Positions 8,445 through 18,431 of a DNA stretch of 64,000 bases are shown in pieces. This DNA comes from an uncultured Lachnospiraceae bacterium. Its GTDB lineage: Bacteria > Bacillota > Clostridia > Lachnospirales > Lachnospiraceae. Within the stretch, counting starts at the first letter, position 1; each line of letters starts with the position of its first letter. The notes under the pieces are model-generated. The model saw only the letters and a list, made by a program, of their open reading frames with translations. It did not search any database and was not told the origin of the DNA. The translations under genes and the position numbers were made by a program. The DNA is taken from contig CAJUJP010000004.1 of assembly GCA_910586615.1 (NCBI GenBank), positions 1 through 64,000 on the forward strand, read 5' to 3'.

Positions 8445-10151
8445 ATGTATGAGAAATTGAACAAGTATCGGATCAAGGAGCGTTTGGTGCGCGGATTTGT
8501 GATTGCTTCGGGGGTTCCGGCTCTGGTAGCGGCAATTGTGCTGATCGTATTGGTCCTGCTGGCGAAGGTGTATTCGGGTGCGCTGACTGATTATGGTTTT
8601 GCACAGGGTGATGTAGGTAAAGCGATGACACATTTTGCCGAAGCACGGTCCACACTGCGCGGGTGTATCGGTTATGATGATGAGGCGGCGATCGAGAGCA
8701 TGAGAGCTTCCCACGATGAGAGCATAGAGAATTTCACGTCCAGTTTTGCGGCTTTAGAGAAATTTATGGTATCGAATGCGAATAAACAGGTGTACAAAAC
8801 CATCTCAGAGAAGCTTCCGGCATACTGGGCGCTGGATCAGGAGATCATTGACCTGGGAGCTACGACAGACAGAGCACTCTGTGAGCAGGCGCAGGAACGT
8901 GCCATGAGTGAGCTGATGCCGCTTTATGACGAGATCAATGACCAGCTGATTTCCATTATGGATATCAAGGTTGACCGCGGAAACAGTATTTCGTCTGTTA
9001 TGACGGTGGTTTCCACGAGCCTGGTGATTTTTATGGCGGTGATCATATTTATAGCCATCTGGACATCTATCCGTTTGGGAAAATACATAGCAGATAATAT
9101 TTCGGCTCCGCTGATCAGTCTGGCAGACCGGCTGGCGGAATTTGCCATGGGTGATCTTACCACACCTTTCCCGGAAACGAAGGCTCAGGATGAAGTTGCG
9201 GATATCATACATTCGGCAACAGGTATGGCGGAGACGCTCAACTTTATTATTTATGATATGCATTATATTCTGGGCGAAATGTCCGATTCCAATTTCGCGG
9301 TAAGGTCAAAGGACGGTTCCAGATACACGGGCGAATTCACCCAGATTTTTGACTCTTTAAAACAACTGCGGGATAATATGATCAATACAATACGTTATAT
9401 TGAGGAATCTTCTGTACAGGTTTCCGCCGGTTCCGGCAATCTTGCGGAAAGCTCACAGAGCCTTGCAGAAGGCGCTACCGAGCAGGCCGGTGCGGTGGAG
9501 GAGCTGCAGGCGACCATCACTACCATTTCTGATGCGTCCAAGCAGGCGGCAGCATCTGCAGAAGAAGCTTATCAGCAGTCCCAGAAGTATGCCGATGTGG
9601 CAAACCGCAGCAGCGACGACATGCGCGAGATGGTTGAGGCAATGGCCCGGATCAACGAGACATCCCAGAAGATCGGTAATATTATTTCCGAGATTGAAAA
9701 TATCGCATCACAGACGAATCTGCTGTCACTGAATGCTTCCATCGAGGCGGCGAGAGCCGGTGAAGCAGGCCGTGGTTTTGCGGTTGTGGCGGATCAGATC
9801 AGACAGCTTGCAGAGCAGAGCAGCAAGTCGGCCATCGACACCAGAACGCTGATCGAGGGGGCTATGCAGGAGATTGACAACGGTAATAAGGTGGCTGACC
9901 GTGCAGTGGCTTCCATTGAGACGGTTGTGGAGGGTATCCGTGAAGTGGCGGAGTCTTCTAAGGAACTGAGTATTATTTCTTCCAATCAGGCGGCCACCAT
10001 GCAGGAAGCTGAGGCTGGTGTAAACCAGATTTCGGATGTTGTGCAGACCAATGCGGCAGTTGCGGAACAGTCTTCGGCCACCAGCCAGGAGTTGTCGGCA
10101 CAGGCGGCATCTCTGGATTCCCTGATTGCGAAGTTCAATCTGCCGAAATAA
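8445..10151 (+). CDS. methyl-accepting chemotaxis protein
   Basis: A 568-residue transmembrane chemoreceptor. Helix TM1 lies at about residues 22-45, an extracellular four-helix-bundle-type sensor domain follows, and TM2 is at about 185-210. A HAMP region leads to a long cytoplasmic coiled coil. The kinase-binding hairpin tip is clear at residues ~416-447 ([20 protein letters not shown]...), ending in [17 protein letters not shown]. It relays ligand signals to CheA/CheW. No chemotaxis or flagellar gene is adjacent, so it is an orphan receptor. The ATG has AAAAGGAGG upstream. Confidence 0.93.
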   Translation: MYEKLNKYRIKERLVRGFVIASGVPALVAAIVLIVLVLLAKVYSGALTDYGFAQGDVGKAMTHFAEARSTLRGCIGYDDEAAIESMRASHDESIENFTSSFAALEKFMVSNANKQVYKTISEKLPAYWALDQEIIDLGATTDRALCEQAQERAMSELMPLYDEINDQLISIMDIKVDRGNSISSVMTVVSTSLVIFMAVIIFIAIWTSIRLGKYIADNISAPLISLADRLAEFAMGDLTTPFPETKAQDEVADIIHSATGMAETLNFIIYDMHYILGEMSDSNFAVRSKDGSRYTGEFTQIFDSLKQLRDNMINTIRYIEESSVQVSAGSGNLAESSQSLAEGATEQAGAVEELQATITTISDASKQAAASAEEAYQQSQKYADVANRSSDDMREMVEAMARINETSQKIGNIISEIENIASQTNLLSLNASIEAARAGEAGRGFAVVADQIRQLAEQSSKSAIDTRTLIEGAMQEIDNGNKVADRAVASIETVVEGIREVAESSKELSIISSNQAATMQEAEAGVNQISDVVQTNAAVAEQSSATSQELSAQAASLDSLIAKFNLPK

Positions 10152-10199
10152 TCAGGCGCTGCGGTGAAGCCAAAGGCTGAACTGTTACGATAAATAATT

Positions 10200-10238
10200 A
10201 AAATCCCGGCTGCCCTAATGACAGCCGGGATCTTTAAT
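10200..10238. terminator. intrinsic terminator between convergent genes
   Basis: ATCCCGGCTG pairs with CAGCCGGGAT around the loop CCCTAATGA. CTTTA follows on the plus strand and A/T-rich sequence precedes it, so it can end both the chemoreceptor transcript and the long Mrp-type operon arriving from the other strand. Confidence 0.75.
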
Positions 10239-10271
10239 GCTCTAAGGTCATTTCACGTTTGAGAACACATC

Positions 10272-12410
10272 TTAGAATACATCCATCACAAACAGATATC
10301 CGATCATCACGATCAGACCGATACAGAACAACAGCAGGCCAAAGGACATGCTTCTGGCGATCATGGTGCTGTTTTCCGACCATTCTTCATGGATCATGGC
10401 AAATCTGTGGTCATAGTCTGTTTCAGAAGGGTGTTTCCTCCACAGGGTCCGGTTGCCGATCTGCCGGAAGAAGCCGGCGATGCAGGCAAGTATATGTGTA
10501 AGGGGCGTTCCTTCAGGCAGTTCCTGAGGCAGCCGGCTGTCTCTGTACACGGTCTTGCGCAGGAGAAGTACGAGTCCATCCACAAGACTGTCCAGGACGC
10601 GGCAGAGGACGCCGCAGAGGAAAGGCAGAATCTTTAACAGCAGCGGACGGTAGATCAGGTTTTCCAGATCCAGCCGTTTATCCCAGCGATCCACATAACA
10701 TTTTACGGAAGAGCCGGAAGCTGTGGGGCGCATCATCCAGAGCCTTACGACGATACCGTAGACAAGCGCGCCAATCACAAGGGATATGGCCGCGCCCTTT
10801 AGGTTTGCCGGCGAAAAGTAGGAAACCGCTTCAGAGGCGGAACCTGTGTGCACCAGCATAAATCCTTCTCCCAGAACTGCCAGACGGTCCATAACGGGGT
10901 GAGGCAGAAGTCCCATAAGAGGAAGTAAGGATGCGCTCAAAGTCAGGGCAGCAGCGCTGGTTTTATTCATATAATTTCCTTTTTGTGCGTCAAAGGAGGC
11001 CTGGACTGCCGGGTCTTCATTTTTTTCCAGAAAGATTGCCGTATACAGTTTTGCCATATAAGCAACGGTCAGGCCGCCGCTGAACAGAAACAGTAACTCT
11101 ATCAGCCGCATATCGGCAGCGCTCAACAGGCTGTGGAGTTCTCCGGCCTTAGAGGCAAGGGCATATTCCAGAATGCTTTCATGGAGCAGAGTCTTGCTGA
11201 TGTAACCGTTCCAGAGCGGAACACCGCCGATACCGAGTGCACCCATCAGGAAAATATAGCCCAGCAGCGGTTTCCTGCGGCCGAATCCACGAATCTCATT
11301 GAGATTCAGTTTATGCACATTCATAAAGACCACGCCTGCCGCCATAAAAAGTGTAAGCTTGATCAGGGAATGATTGACCATATGGAGCATGGAGCCGTGC
11401 ACTGCCAGAAGGTTTTCTTCTCCGAGCAGCCCTGACATTCCCACACCTGTCAGAATGAATCCGATCTGGGAGACAGAGGAACAGGCCAGCGTCTTTTTCA
11501 GATCATTAGAAAAAAGCGCCAGTACTGCACCAATGACCATGGTACATACGCCGAGGATGAGAATCAGACTTCCCCATGCCGACTCCCCCAGGAAAAGGTA
11601 TGCCGTCAGGATCAGAATGCCGTACATACCGGCTTTGGTCAGAATACCGGACAGCAGCGCGGAGGCCGGAGCGGGTGCAACCGGATGGGCTTTCGGAAGC
11701 CATATATGGAGCGGGAACACACCGGCCTTGGCACCGAAGCCAAAGAGCATACATAGTCCCGCAATCCATAACTGGACGCAGTCTGTGTGCAGAGGATTGT
11801 ACAGGCCGTAGGTAGTGTAGGCGCTGACCAGATCCCGAAAAAACAAGGTTCCAGTCACGTCGTACAGAAGGAAAATACCCATCAGCATCACCAAACCGCC
11901 GATCACGGCTACGGCCAGATAGGTTGCCGCTGCCCGGAGAGACTCCTTTTGCTCGTCATGGGCAACCCACACGTAGGAAGTGAAGGACATAATTTCAAAG
12001 AAGATAAAGGTGGTAAAAAAGTCTGCGGAGAGGAACACCCCTTCCGTAGCGCCCAGGGTAAGCAGCAGGAACAGATAGTACCGGTTTGTGCTGTGGTAAC
12101 GGGCAAAGTATTCTTTGGAAAAAAGAGTGCTCAAAAACCACATCAACGCGGCGATCATGCAGTACAGGGCACGGAAGCCGTCCAGTGTAAAGTGCAGCCC
12201 CATGCCGCAGATATACGGGATTTCGACGAGCATTTCCGGAATCCCCCGGACCAATGCCTGTACAAACAGATACAGAGTGAGAGCAAAGACAATTCCTGTA
12301 ACTGCATCAGCAAAATAACTGCGCAGGTTTTTGTTGAACCGCCCGATCATATAACTGAACACTGCCGCGCCCATGGGCAGGAATATGATAGAGAATATTT
12401 GCATTTCCAT
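10272..12410 (-). CDS. large antiporter-like subunit (NuoL/MrpA-N/HyfB type) of Mrp-like complex
   Basis: The last and longest gene of the operon encodes a 712-residue protein of the proton-conducting Proton_antipo_M family. The conserved acidic residue of TM5 appears in TFIFFEIMSF, the helix-7 lysine in GFGAKAGVFPLHIWLP, and the next lysine in ILTKAGMYG, so the ion path looks intact. The segment LACSSVSQIGF is typical of NuoL/M/MrpA. The C-terminal ~200 residues extend beyond the core, and helices near 540-570 and 690-712 resemble the lateral region of NuoL/HyfB subunits. The ATG is preceded by GAGAGG on the minus strand. It probably supplies the additional proton channel that MrpA gives in classical complexes. 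Confidence 0.85.
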   Translation of the reverse strand: MEMQIFSIIFLPMGAAVFSYMIGRFNKNLRSYFADAVTGIVFALTLYLFVQALVRGIPEMLVEIPYICGMGLHFTLDGFRALYCMIAALMWFLSTLFSKEYFARYHSTNRYYLFLLLTLGATEGVFLSADFFTTFIFFEIMSFTSYVWVAHDEQKESLRAAATYLAVAVIGGLVMLMGIFLLYDVTGTLFFRDLVSAYTTYGLYNPLHTDCVQLWIAGLCMLFGFGAKAGVFPLHIWLPKAHPVAPAPASALLSGILTKAGMYGILILTAYLFLGESAWGSLILILGVCTMVIGAVLALFSNDLKKTLACSSVSQIGFILTGVGMSGLLGEENLLAVHGSMLHMVNHSLIKLTLFMAAGVVFMNVHKLNLNEIRGFGRRKPLLGYIFLMGALGIGGVPLWNGYISKTLLHESILEYALASKAGELHSLLSAADMRLIELLFLFSGGLTVAYMAKLYTAIFLEKNEDPAVQASFDAQKGNYMNKTSAAALTLSASLLPLMGLLPHPVMDRLAVLGEGFMLVHTGSASEAVSYFSPANLKGAAISLVIGALVYGIVVRLWMMRPTASGSSVKCYVDRWDKRLDLENLIYRPLLLKILPFLCGVLCRVLDSLVDGLVLLLRKTVYRDSRLPQELPEGTPLTHILACIAGFFRQIGNRTLWRKHPSETDYDHRFAMIHEEWSENSTMIARSMSFGLLLFCIGLIVMIGYLFVMDVF

Positions 12411-12483
12411 AACAGTAACCTCTCTCTCCCGGATTTCGTCTGAATGAGTATCTCAATTTGTCAGATTTTGTAATTTTTGCACA

Positions 12484-13944
12484 TTACATTTCCATGGCGA
12501 TCCCATGGAAGAAGTCTACAATCGGCTGAGAGTACACGCCGAACAATATGATGAAAAAAGTAAATACAAACAGGGGCAGAATCATTTTCCAGTTTGGATC
12601 CTGAATGCCCTGTAAAGTATCGGGGTCAAAATCCCTATTAGGGAAAAAGGCGCGCACCACGATGGTCATCATATAGATGGCCGTCAGCAGAGCCGACACA
12701 AGAAGACACGCAACGCCGAAACAGGCCACTGTATTTCCACTGTTTACAGCCGCCCGGGCCAGATTCCATTTGCTGATAAAACCGGCCAGTCCGGGTACGC
12801 CCATCAGGGCCAGAGCGGACACCGTGAAAATACCGAACACGCGGGGCATTTTATAGCCCAGTCCATCCAGTTCGTGTACATAGTTCCGCCCGGTCTGGTG
12901 GATCACCGCTCCGGCACAGAAGAAGGAACAGATCTTGATTACGGCGTGAAATACCAGGTGGGACAGAGCGCCTGTCAACCCCAGCGGTGTCATAATTGCC
13001 GCGCCGAACAGGATGTAGGACAGGTTGCTGATGGTGGAATAGGCAAGCCGTCGTTTCAGATGGGTTTCTTTTACTGCCCGGCTGCAGCCGTATACGATGG
13101 TGAACATGACTAACAGCATAACGGTAGTCTGTGCCCAGGTGCCCCGCAGAAAATCCGTACCGAAGCTGTAGTAGGTCAGTCGCAGGATTGCGAATGCGCC
13201 GGATTTTACTACGGCTACGGCATGAAGGAGGGCGGTCACCGGGGTGGGTGCCACACCCGCCTGGGGAAGCCAGGAGTTAAAAGGGCAGAGTGCTGCTTTG
13301 ACGCCGAATCCTATAAAAGCCATCACATAGACAAAGAGCAGTACATTGGTACGGTCTCCGATCTTGGCAAGATCCAGGATACCGCCGGGCACAAAGTCCG
13401 TGGTAGTGCCGTAAACGATGATCATGATCATTCCGATAAAAGCGAAAGCCGCCCCGCCCAGAGAGTAGTACAGGTATTTCCGGCTGGCGAGGATGGCTTC
13501 TCTGGTCAGCGTGTGCATCACCAGAGGAACGGTGACCAGCGTCAGCAGTTCGTAAAAGAAATACATGGTCAGCAGGTTGGCTGCCAGTGCGATGCCCAGC
13601 GTTACACCGTAGGTTACGGTATAGAACAGGAAAAATACCCGCTGGTGGGATTCTTTTGTCATATATTCAAAAGCATACAGGGTGGCAAAAGGCCAAAGCG
13701 CGGCCACAAGACCGGCGAAGACCATTCCCATGCCGTCAACCTTAAAGCTGATGGACAGATTTCCCGTAAAATTAGCCAGCAGGAAGGTGCTGTCCGAATG
13801 GTGCAGCAGAAGATACCACACCAGAATGCTGTTCAGGATCACGGCACATTCCAGAAAGATTTCCCAATGGCTTCTCTTCTTAAAAGGAAGCAGGGGCACA
13901 AGGATGCCCGCGATACAAGGAATTAAAATTACTAAAATAATCAT
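12484..13944 (-). CDS. antiporter-like membrane subunit (MrpD/NuoN type)
   Basis: A 486-residue Proton_antipo_M protein with about 14 helices. Key charged residues are kept: Glu in YFFYELLTL (TM5), Lys in GFGVKAALCPFNSWLP (TM7) and Lys in VAVVKSGAFA (TM8). It is a close paralogue of the 525-residue subunit encoded just upstream: both share the unusual FGxDFLRGTWxQT segment after helix 8 and the Y(Y/F)xFxxLTL(V/S) segment, which points to tandem duplication. Start ATG has GGGAGGATGAC in front. The operon gap to the following gene is about 70 bases, the widest in the 3' half. Confidence 0.87.
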   Translation of the reverse strand: MIILVILIPCIAGILVPLLPFKKRSHWEIFLECAVILNSILVWYLLLHHSDSTFLLANFTGNLSISFKVDGMGMVFAGLVAALWPFATLYAFEYMTKESHQRVFFLFYTVTYGVTLGIALAANLLTMYFFYELLTLVTVPLVMHTLTREAILASRKYLYYSLGGAAFAFIGMIMIIVYGTTTDFVPGGILDLAKIGDRTNVLLFVYVMAFIGFGVKAALCPFNSWLPQAGVAPTPVTALLHAVAVVKSGAFAILRLTYYSFGTDFLRGTWAQTTVMLLVMFTIVYGCSRAVKETHLKRRLAYSTISNLSYILFGAAIMTPLGLTGALSHLVFHAVIKICSFFCAGAVIHQTGRNYVHELDGLGYKMPRVFGIFTVSALALMGVPGLAGFISKWNLARAAVNSGNTVACFGVACLLVSALLTAIYMMTIVVRAFFPNRDFDPDTLQGIQDPNWKMILPLFVFTFFIILFGVYSQPIVDFFHGIAMEM

Positions 13945-13957
13945 GTCATCCTCCCAT

Positions 13958-15535
13958 TTACAGGATCGGGCTGATCAGCAGCATCAGCCGGTCGATGATC
14001 GGTCCGGGAAATAAACCCAATAAAACTGAAAATATTGTCATAATAACAATCGGTATGGTCATAAAAAGGGAAGCTTCCGGTCTGCGGCCTTTCAAGTCTG
14101 CAGATGAAATCCCGGATTCAGGTGGTTCGTCTTTTGCAGTGTAATAATCTGCACCCGGAAAAAAGCCCCGGATGGTAAGGGGAAGCAGATAACCTGCGGT
14201 AAGCAGTGCGCTGACCAGCAGAATCACCGGGCCGAGCCAGCGAAAAACAGGAATATGGCTTGCAAGGCTTCCTGTGGCAAGATACCATTTGCTGACAAAA
14301 CCGCCTGTGGGCGGGATACCGATGAGACCAAGGGATACGATGGTATAACACCACATGGTCAGAGGCATTTTCTTTCCGATGCCTTTTAACTCATCTACGC
14401 GGGTCTTTCCGGTGGTATAGATTATGGCGCCGGCGCAGAGGAAAAGCGTGGCTTTTATCATGGCGTGGGCCGTTACATGCAGGAGCGATCCGGTGACCGA
14501 CCAGGGCTCGGCAACAGCAAGGCCGAACAGAATGTAGGACAGCTGGCTTACTGTGGAGTAGGCCAGTCTTTTTTTCAACAGCGGTTCCCGGTAGGCAAGC
14601 AGAGATCCCATAAATACAGTGACCAGCGTGAGCACAAGCCAGGCGGTCTGCACCCATGTGCCGCGCAGGAAGTCCGGGCCGAAAATATAGTAGACCACGC
14701 GGACCAGAGCCAGCACGCCGGCCTTGACAATAACTGCGGAGAGCACCGCGGAGGCCGGCGCGGGAGCCACGGGATGGGCCGCGGGAAGCCAGGCGTGCAT
14801 GGGAAACATGCCCGCTTTTACGCCAAAACCAAGAATCATGATAAACGCCACGATCAGCAGCAATTCCGCTGAGACACCGCCGGACAGCTGCGGGATTCCT
14901 GCCGAAGCGCTGTCTGACAGGCGTAAGGCTTCTGCCGAGGCGCTTTCCGAAAGCTTCAGAACGCCTCCCGGCGTGAAGGTCAGGGTGTCGCTGCTTTGAA
15001 AAATGAAATAGATGCCGAAAAGCGCCATGTAAGCTCCGCAGAGGGAGTAAAGCAGGTACTTTAATCCGGCCATCACCGCTTCTTTGCTCTGGTTGTGGAG
15101 AACCAGGGGCATGGAAGACAGAGTAAGCATCTCGAAGAAAAGGTAAAAGGTAATCAGGTTTCCTGCAAAACAAAGTCCGTTCAGCACGCCGAATACGATC
15201 AGATAAAAGCCGTAGTACCGTTTCTCCCGATGTTCGTGATCCATGTACGCAAAGGAGAAAAAGCCTCCGCAGAGCAGTACCACAAGTGCTGTCATGGAAA
15301 AAAGGACACTTATTTCGTCGATTTTGAATTCTACCGGAAGGTTTTTTGTCAGGTAAAACAAGGTATGGCTTTCCCCGCGTGCCGTCACAAGGGCGGCGGT
15401 GACAAGAGCGCCGGTCAGGATCAAATCAGCACCCACGGCGGCCAGAAGCCTTTTCCGGTCAGAAAATTCTTTCCGCGCCAGAAAACAGATGCCGGTAAGG
15501 ATCGGAACCAATACAGATAATAAAATCAGATACAT
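13958..15535 (-). CDS. antiporter-like membrane subunit (MrpD/NuoN type) with Ser/Ala-rich loop repeats
   Basis: A 525-residue Proton_antipo_M protein. TM5 Glu is in FLFFEMLTL, TM7 Lys in GFGVKAGMFPMHAWLP, and TM8 Lys in AVIVKAGVLA. Relative to its downstream paralogue it carries an insertion near residues 192-225 made of imperfect repeats (LSESASAEALR, LSDSASAGIPQ, LSGGVSAELL), in a loop just before TM7. The repeat is also visible in the DNA at 14870-14975 and has stayed in frame. Start ATG follows GGGAGGTGACGGT. The gene lies 13 bases from the subunit on each side, so it is tightly coupled in the operon. Confidence 0.87.
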   Translation of the reverse strand: MYLILLSVLVPILTGICFLARKEFSDRKRLLAAVGADLILTGALVTAALVTARGESHTLFYLTKNLPVEFKIDEISVLFSMTALVVLLCGGFFSFAYMDHEHREKRYYGFYLIVFGVLNGLCFAGNLITFYLFFEMLTLSSMPLVLHNQSKEAVMAGLKYLLYSLCGAYMALFGIYFIFQSSDTLTFTPGGVLKLSESASAEALRLSDSASAGIPQLSGGVSAELLLIVAFIMILGFGVKAGMFPMHAWLPAAHPVAPAPASAVLSAVIVKAGVLALVRVVYYIFGPDFLRGTWVQTAWLVLTLVTVFMGSLLAYREPLLKKRLAYSTVSQLSYILFGLAVAEPWSVTGSLLHVTAHAMIKATLFLCAGAIIYTTGKTRVDELKGIGKKMPLTMWCYTIVSLGLIGIPPTGGFVSKWYLATGSLASHIPVFRWLGPVILLVSALLTAGYLLPLTIRGFFPGADYYTAKDEPPESGISSADLKGRRPEASLFMTIPIVIMTIFSVLLGLFPGPIIDRLMLLISPIL

Positions 15536-15547
15536 ACCGTCACCTCC

Positions 15548-17041
15548 CTACGCGAATGTGGCAAGTCCCTGCTGTATCATATCTACAATGGGCTGGGAAC
15601 TGATGCCTAAGATTATGTTCATTATGATAAAAGCTATCAAAACCACCGCATATACCGGCATGGCCTTAAAAGTTACGCTGGTGTATGCCGTCTCGCCAAG
15701 AGGCGTATAAATGCGGATGACTGTTTTCATGAAATAGATCGCATTCAGAATCGTACTGACTCCCAGAACGATCAGCGCCGGAAGCATCTTCGTATGGTTC
15801 TGGACTGCCGCCTGCGCAAAGAGCAGTTTGCTGATAAAGCCTGAAAACAGGGGCACGCCAACCATGGAAAGTGATCCCACTGTGAAGGTAATGCCGGCCC
15901 ATTTATTGCGGTAGCCCGATCCGGTCAGTTCCACCAGCCTGCGGCTTCCGCCGGATACGTCTGTAAGGCCGATGGCGGCGATAAAAAGCAGAGATTTGGT
16001 GGCAGCGTGGGACAAAATATGGAATACGCTGGCAATCATTCCGGCCTCCGTGCCCATGCCGAATCCCATGTAAATATAACCGATCTGGGCCACCGAAGAA
16101 AAGGCGATCATCCGGCGCACGTCACTTTCCTTGATGGCGCTCAGAGAGCCGAAGATCATGCCCATCAGACCGAAAAGGAACAGCACGTCAATGATTCTTG
16201 TGTCGTGATAAACGTTAAAACCGATGACACGGTAAATAATTTTGATCAGCAGGAAAATATAACCCTTCGATACCAGCGCGGACAGCATTGCCGCCGAGGA
16301 TACCGTGGAATAACCGTAAGCGTCCGGCAGCCAGGCGTGAAAAGGGAACAGGGCGCTTTTGATACACAGACCCACGGACATCAGCACGATGGACACGATC
16401 AGAGGGATTCCGTACTGCTCGTTTGCGGCCAGAAGCGCAACAGATTCCTTTATGTTGCTCATCAGCAGGTGCCCTGTCAGATCATAGAGCATACACAGTC
16501 CCAGCAGGAGCATACCGGAGCCTAACAGGCTCATGATCATGTATCTGACTGCGGCTTCGATGGTTCGTCCGTTCTGCCGGATCATAATGAGTCCGCAGGC
16601 GGCGATGGTGTTGATCTCCACGAACACGTAAGCCGTGAACATATCGTTGGTGTAGACCAGGGCCAACAGGGAACTGAGCAGCAGATCTGTCAGGACATAA
16701 TACAGGTATGTTTTGTCCTCCTCCACTTCTTCGAGCAGCTTGTGCCGTCCTCCGAAGAGGGAGAGCAGCATGATCACACAGAAAAACAGCGCCATCAGGG
16801 CTTCCAGTACACCAGCACGGATTTCGTTGCCCCAGGGGGCGGGAAATTTACCCATTACGTAAACAAAGGGTTCTTTTATGGTGAGCGTATAAAGCAGTGT
16901 GTAGGCGCTTAAGACGGTGTTGACCGTGAGCAGCGCGGCATTGATCCACATAGCGGTCTTATCCCGCAGTCCCGAACTGATGATGCCTGCAAACAGACAG
17001 AGCATGATGGAGATACAGGGAAAGTTCTGTACGTAATCCAT
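15548..17041 (-). CDS. MrpD-like antiporter subunit
   Basis: A 497-residue Proton_antipo_M protein and the first of four antiporter-like subunits in the operon, directly after mrpC as mrpD is in classical Mrp operons. It has the TM5 Glu in YVFVEINTIAACG and the TM7 Lys in VGLCIKSALFPFHAWLPDAYG, with another Lys in LVSKGYIF. WLPDAYGYSTVSSAAMLS resembles MrpD more than NuoN. Its start codon overlaps the mrpC stop by one base, indicating translational coupling. Confidence 0.87.
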   Translation of the reverse strand: MDYVQNFPCISIMLCLFAGIISSGLRDKTAMWINAALLTVNTVLSAYTLLYTLTIKEPFVYVMGKFPAPWGNEIRAGVLEALMALFFCVIMLLSLFGGRHKLLEEVEEDKTYLYYVLTDLLLSSLLALVYTNDMFTAYVFVEINTIAACGLIMIRQNGRTIEAAVRYMIMSLLGSGMLLLGLCMLYDLTGHLLMSNIKESVALLAANEQYGIPLIVSIVLMSVGLCIKSALFPFHAWLPDAYGYSTVSSAAMLSALVSKGYIFLLIKIIYRVIGFNVYHDTRIIDVLFLFGLMGMIFGSLSAIKESDVRRMIAFSSVAQIGYIYMGFGMGTEAGMIASVFHILSHAATKSLLFIAAIGLTDVSGGSRRLVELTGSGYRNKWAGITFTVGSLSMVGVPLFSGFISKLLFAQAAVQNHTKMLPALIVLGVSTILNAIYFMKTVIRIYTPLGETAYTSVTFKAMPVYAVVLIAFIIMNIILGISSQPIVDMIQQGLATFA

Positions 17042-17415
17042 TACAGTCCCTCCCTCTTCAAACGTTGTGAGATTTCATCCAGATCCAGTGTGTGATAGCG
17101 CCTGTACAGCCTGATGGTAAGCGCCAGCATAAGGGCGGAAACAGATACAGATACCACGATGCCTGTCAGTACCAGGCCGCTGGGAATGGGATTGATGTAG
17201 GCTTGCGTGCTTTGAACGCCGTCTATGATGATAGGAGCCACGCGGCCGTTAATATATCCCTTTTCAGCGAGAAAAAGGTAGATTGCCGTATCCATGATGT
17301 TCAGGCCGATGATTTTCTTGATCAGATTAGACTGCAGGAGCAGGTTGCCGAATCCGATGCCGAAGAGAATCATGGCAACTGCCTCACCGTAGTTTATGAA
17401 TAAATTTGGTCCCAT
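17041..17415 (-). CDS. mrpC: MrpC/NuoK-like subunit
   Basis: A 124-residue protein with three helices and the NuoK/MnhC signature, including ILFGIGFGNLLLQSNLIKKIIGLNIM, where an N-terminal acidic residue (GEAVAMIL) lies in helix 1. NuoK-type subunits carry the acidic ion path that couples adjacent antiporter-like subunits. I chose ATG 17415 because GGGAGGGG lies just upstream; an in-frame TTG at 17457 lacks a site. The C-terminal tail is short and basic. Confidence 0.88.
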   Translation of the reverse strand: MGPNLFINYGEAVAMILFGIGFGNLLLQSNLIKKIIGLNIMDTAIYLFLAEKGYINGRVAPIIIDGVQSTQAYINPIPSGLVLTGIVVSVSVSALMLALTIRLYRRYHTLDLDEISQRLKREGL

Positions 17416-17467
17416 TTTACCCCTCCCTGTCAGAACATGTTCAAGGCTCTGACTCAAATTGCCGGTT

Positions 17468-18430
17468 TTACAGTCCGCCCCTTCTGAATAATGCGTAAAA
17501 GGCGTACATCGTGCAGGCCACTTCCAGCCCCACGCAGATGTTGATTGGCAGAATGATGCCGCTGCTTAAAATATGTCCCGGAATGCCTAATGGAATGTGG
17601 TTTTCAATTCCGTTGGCGCCGGTCATATAGAAATAGGTGCCGATCAGCCCGTACATGCACAGGGCAGTGATCTTGGCAATTTTATAAACATGCTCGTCAA
17701 AGAAACGCTGGGTTTTTCTGAACCCGAAAGCGCTGACATAGAGGATCAGCCCCGCGCCTATGATAGCGCCGCCGGAGAAGCCTCCTCCGGGGGACAGATG
17801 CCCGTTTAAGATAATATAAATGCCGAAGATAAAAATAATCGGACAAAGGACGAAGGCGGTTCCCTGTAAAATAGCATCGTTTTTCGGTTCGAAACGCCGG
17901 TCGTTCATCACAGCCTGTTTTTTCAGGATGGCGTCGTCTACCATGAGCAGAATCATCACGCAGCAGGTAGCGATGAAAAGCACATTTGTTTCGCCGAAGG
18001 TGTCGAAGGCACGGTAGGTCAGGATCATGCCGGAGACGATGTTGAGTGCACCGGTTTCCTGAAGCCCATGCTCAATATAGCGTTCCGAAACCGTGTTGTT
18101 GACCGGATTATCGGGATTGCCGCCGGGCGGCAGGTAGGACACGGTCATTAAAAGAACCCCCACCAGGGCGATGCAGAACAGAACGGCCATGGTGACATAG
18201 ATCTTATGAAAGATTCGTGCGGCCTTGTTTAATTCCTTGTCATAAACCTTGTCCCGGCGCATCTGGGCTTCACGCATCCGCTCGATGATGGTCTCCTGAG
18301 GCAGTACAGTCTCTTTCTGCACCTGCATTTCCACTTCACCCAAATAAGGATCTTTGCTGCCGGACAGCCACCGGAAAAAACGGAATGCATAGGTTTTCTC
18401 ATATTCTTTCTGAGGTTTCAGCTTACTCAT
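17468..18430 (-). CDS. mrpB: fused MbhE/MrpB-type subunit with cytoplasmic N-terminal extension
   Basis: A 320-residue protein in three parts. Residues 1-85 are charged and without helices. Residues ~85-170 contain two helices around YIEHGLQETGALNIVSGMIL and AFDTFGETNVLFIAT, a pattern known from MbhE and from the MrpA C-terminus. Residues ~190-320 form an MnhB domain (GTAFVLCPIIFIFGIYIILN, then HLSPGGGFSGGAIIGAGLIL). In classical Mrp operons the E-like part belongs to MrpA, so this gene is a fusion of the split MrpA end with MrpB. The N-terminal extension has no parallel that I recognise. The start lies two bases from the previous stop. Confidence 0.85.
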   Translation of the reverse strand: MSKLKPQKEYEKTYAFRFFRWLSGSKDPYLGEVEMQVQKETVLPQETIIERMREAQMRRDKVYDKELNKAARIFHKIYVTMAVLFCIALVGVLLMTVSYLPPGGNPDNPVNNTVSERYIEHGLQETGALNIVSGMILTYRAFDTFGETNVLFIATCCVMILLMVDDAILKKQAVMNDRRFEPKNDAILQGTAFVLCPIIFIFGIYIILNGHLSPGGGFSGGAIIGAGLILYVSAFGFRKTQRFFDEHVYKIAKITALCMYGLIGTYFYMTGANGIENHIPLGIPGHILSSGIILPINICVGLEVACTMYAFYALFRRGGL

Positions 18431-18431
18431 A

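Noticed and set aside
11787..12443. Several plus-strand ORFs (up to 234 codons) across the Mrp-like operon
   Set aside because: They are antisense shadows of long, conserved membrane protein genes; their His/Gln/Gly-rich content reflects complementary hydrophobic codons.
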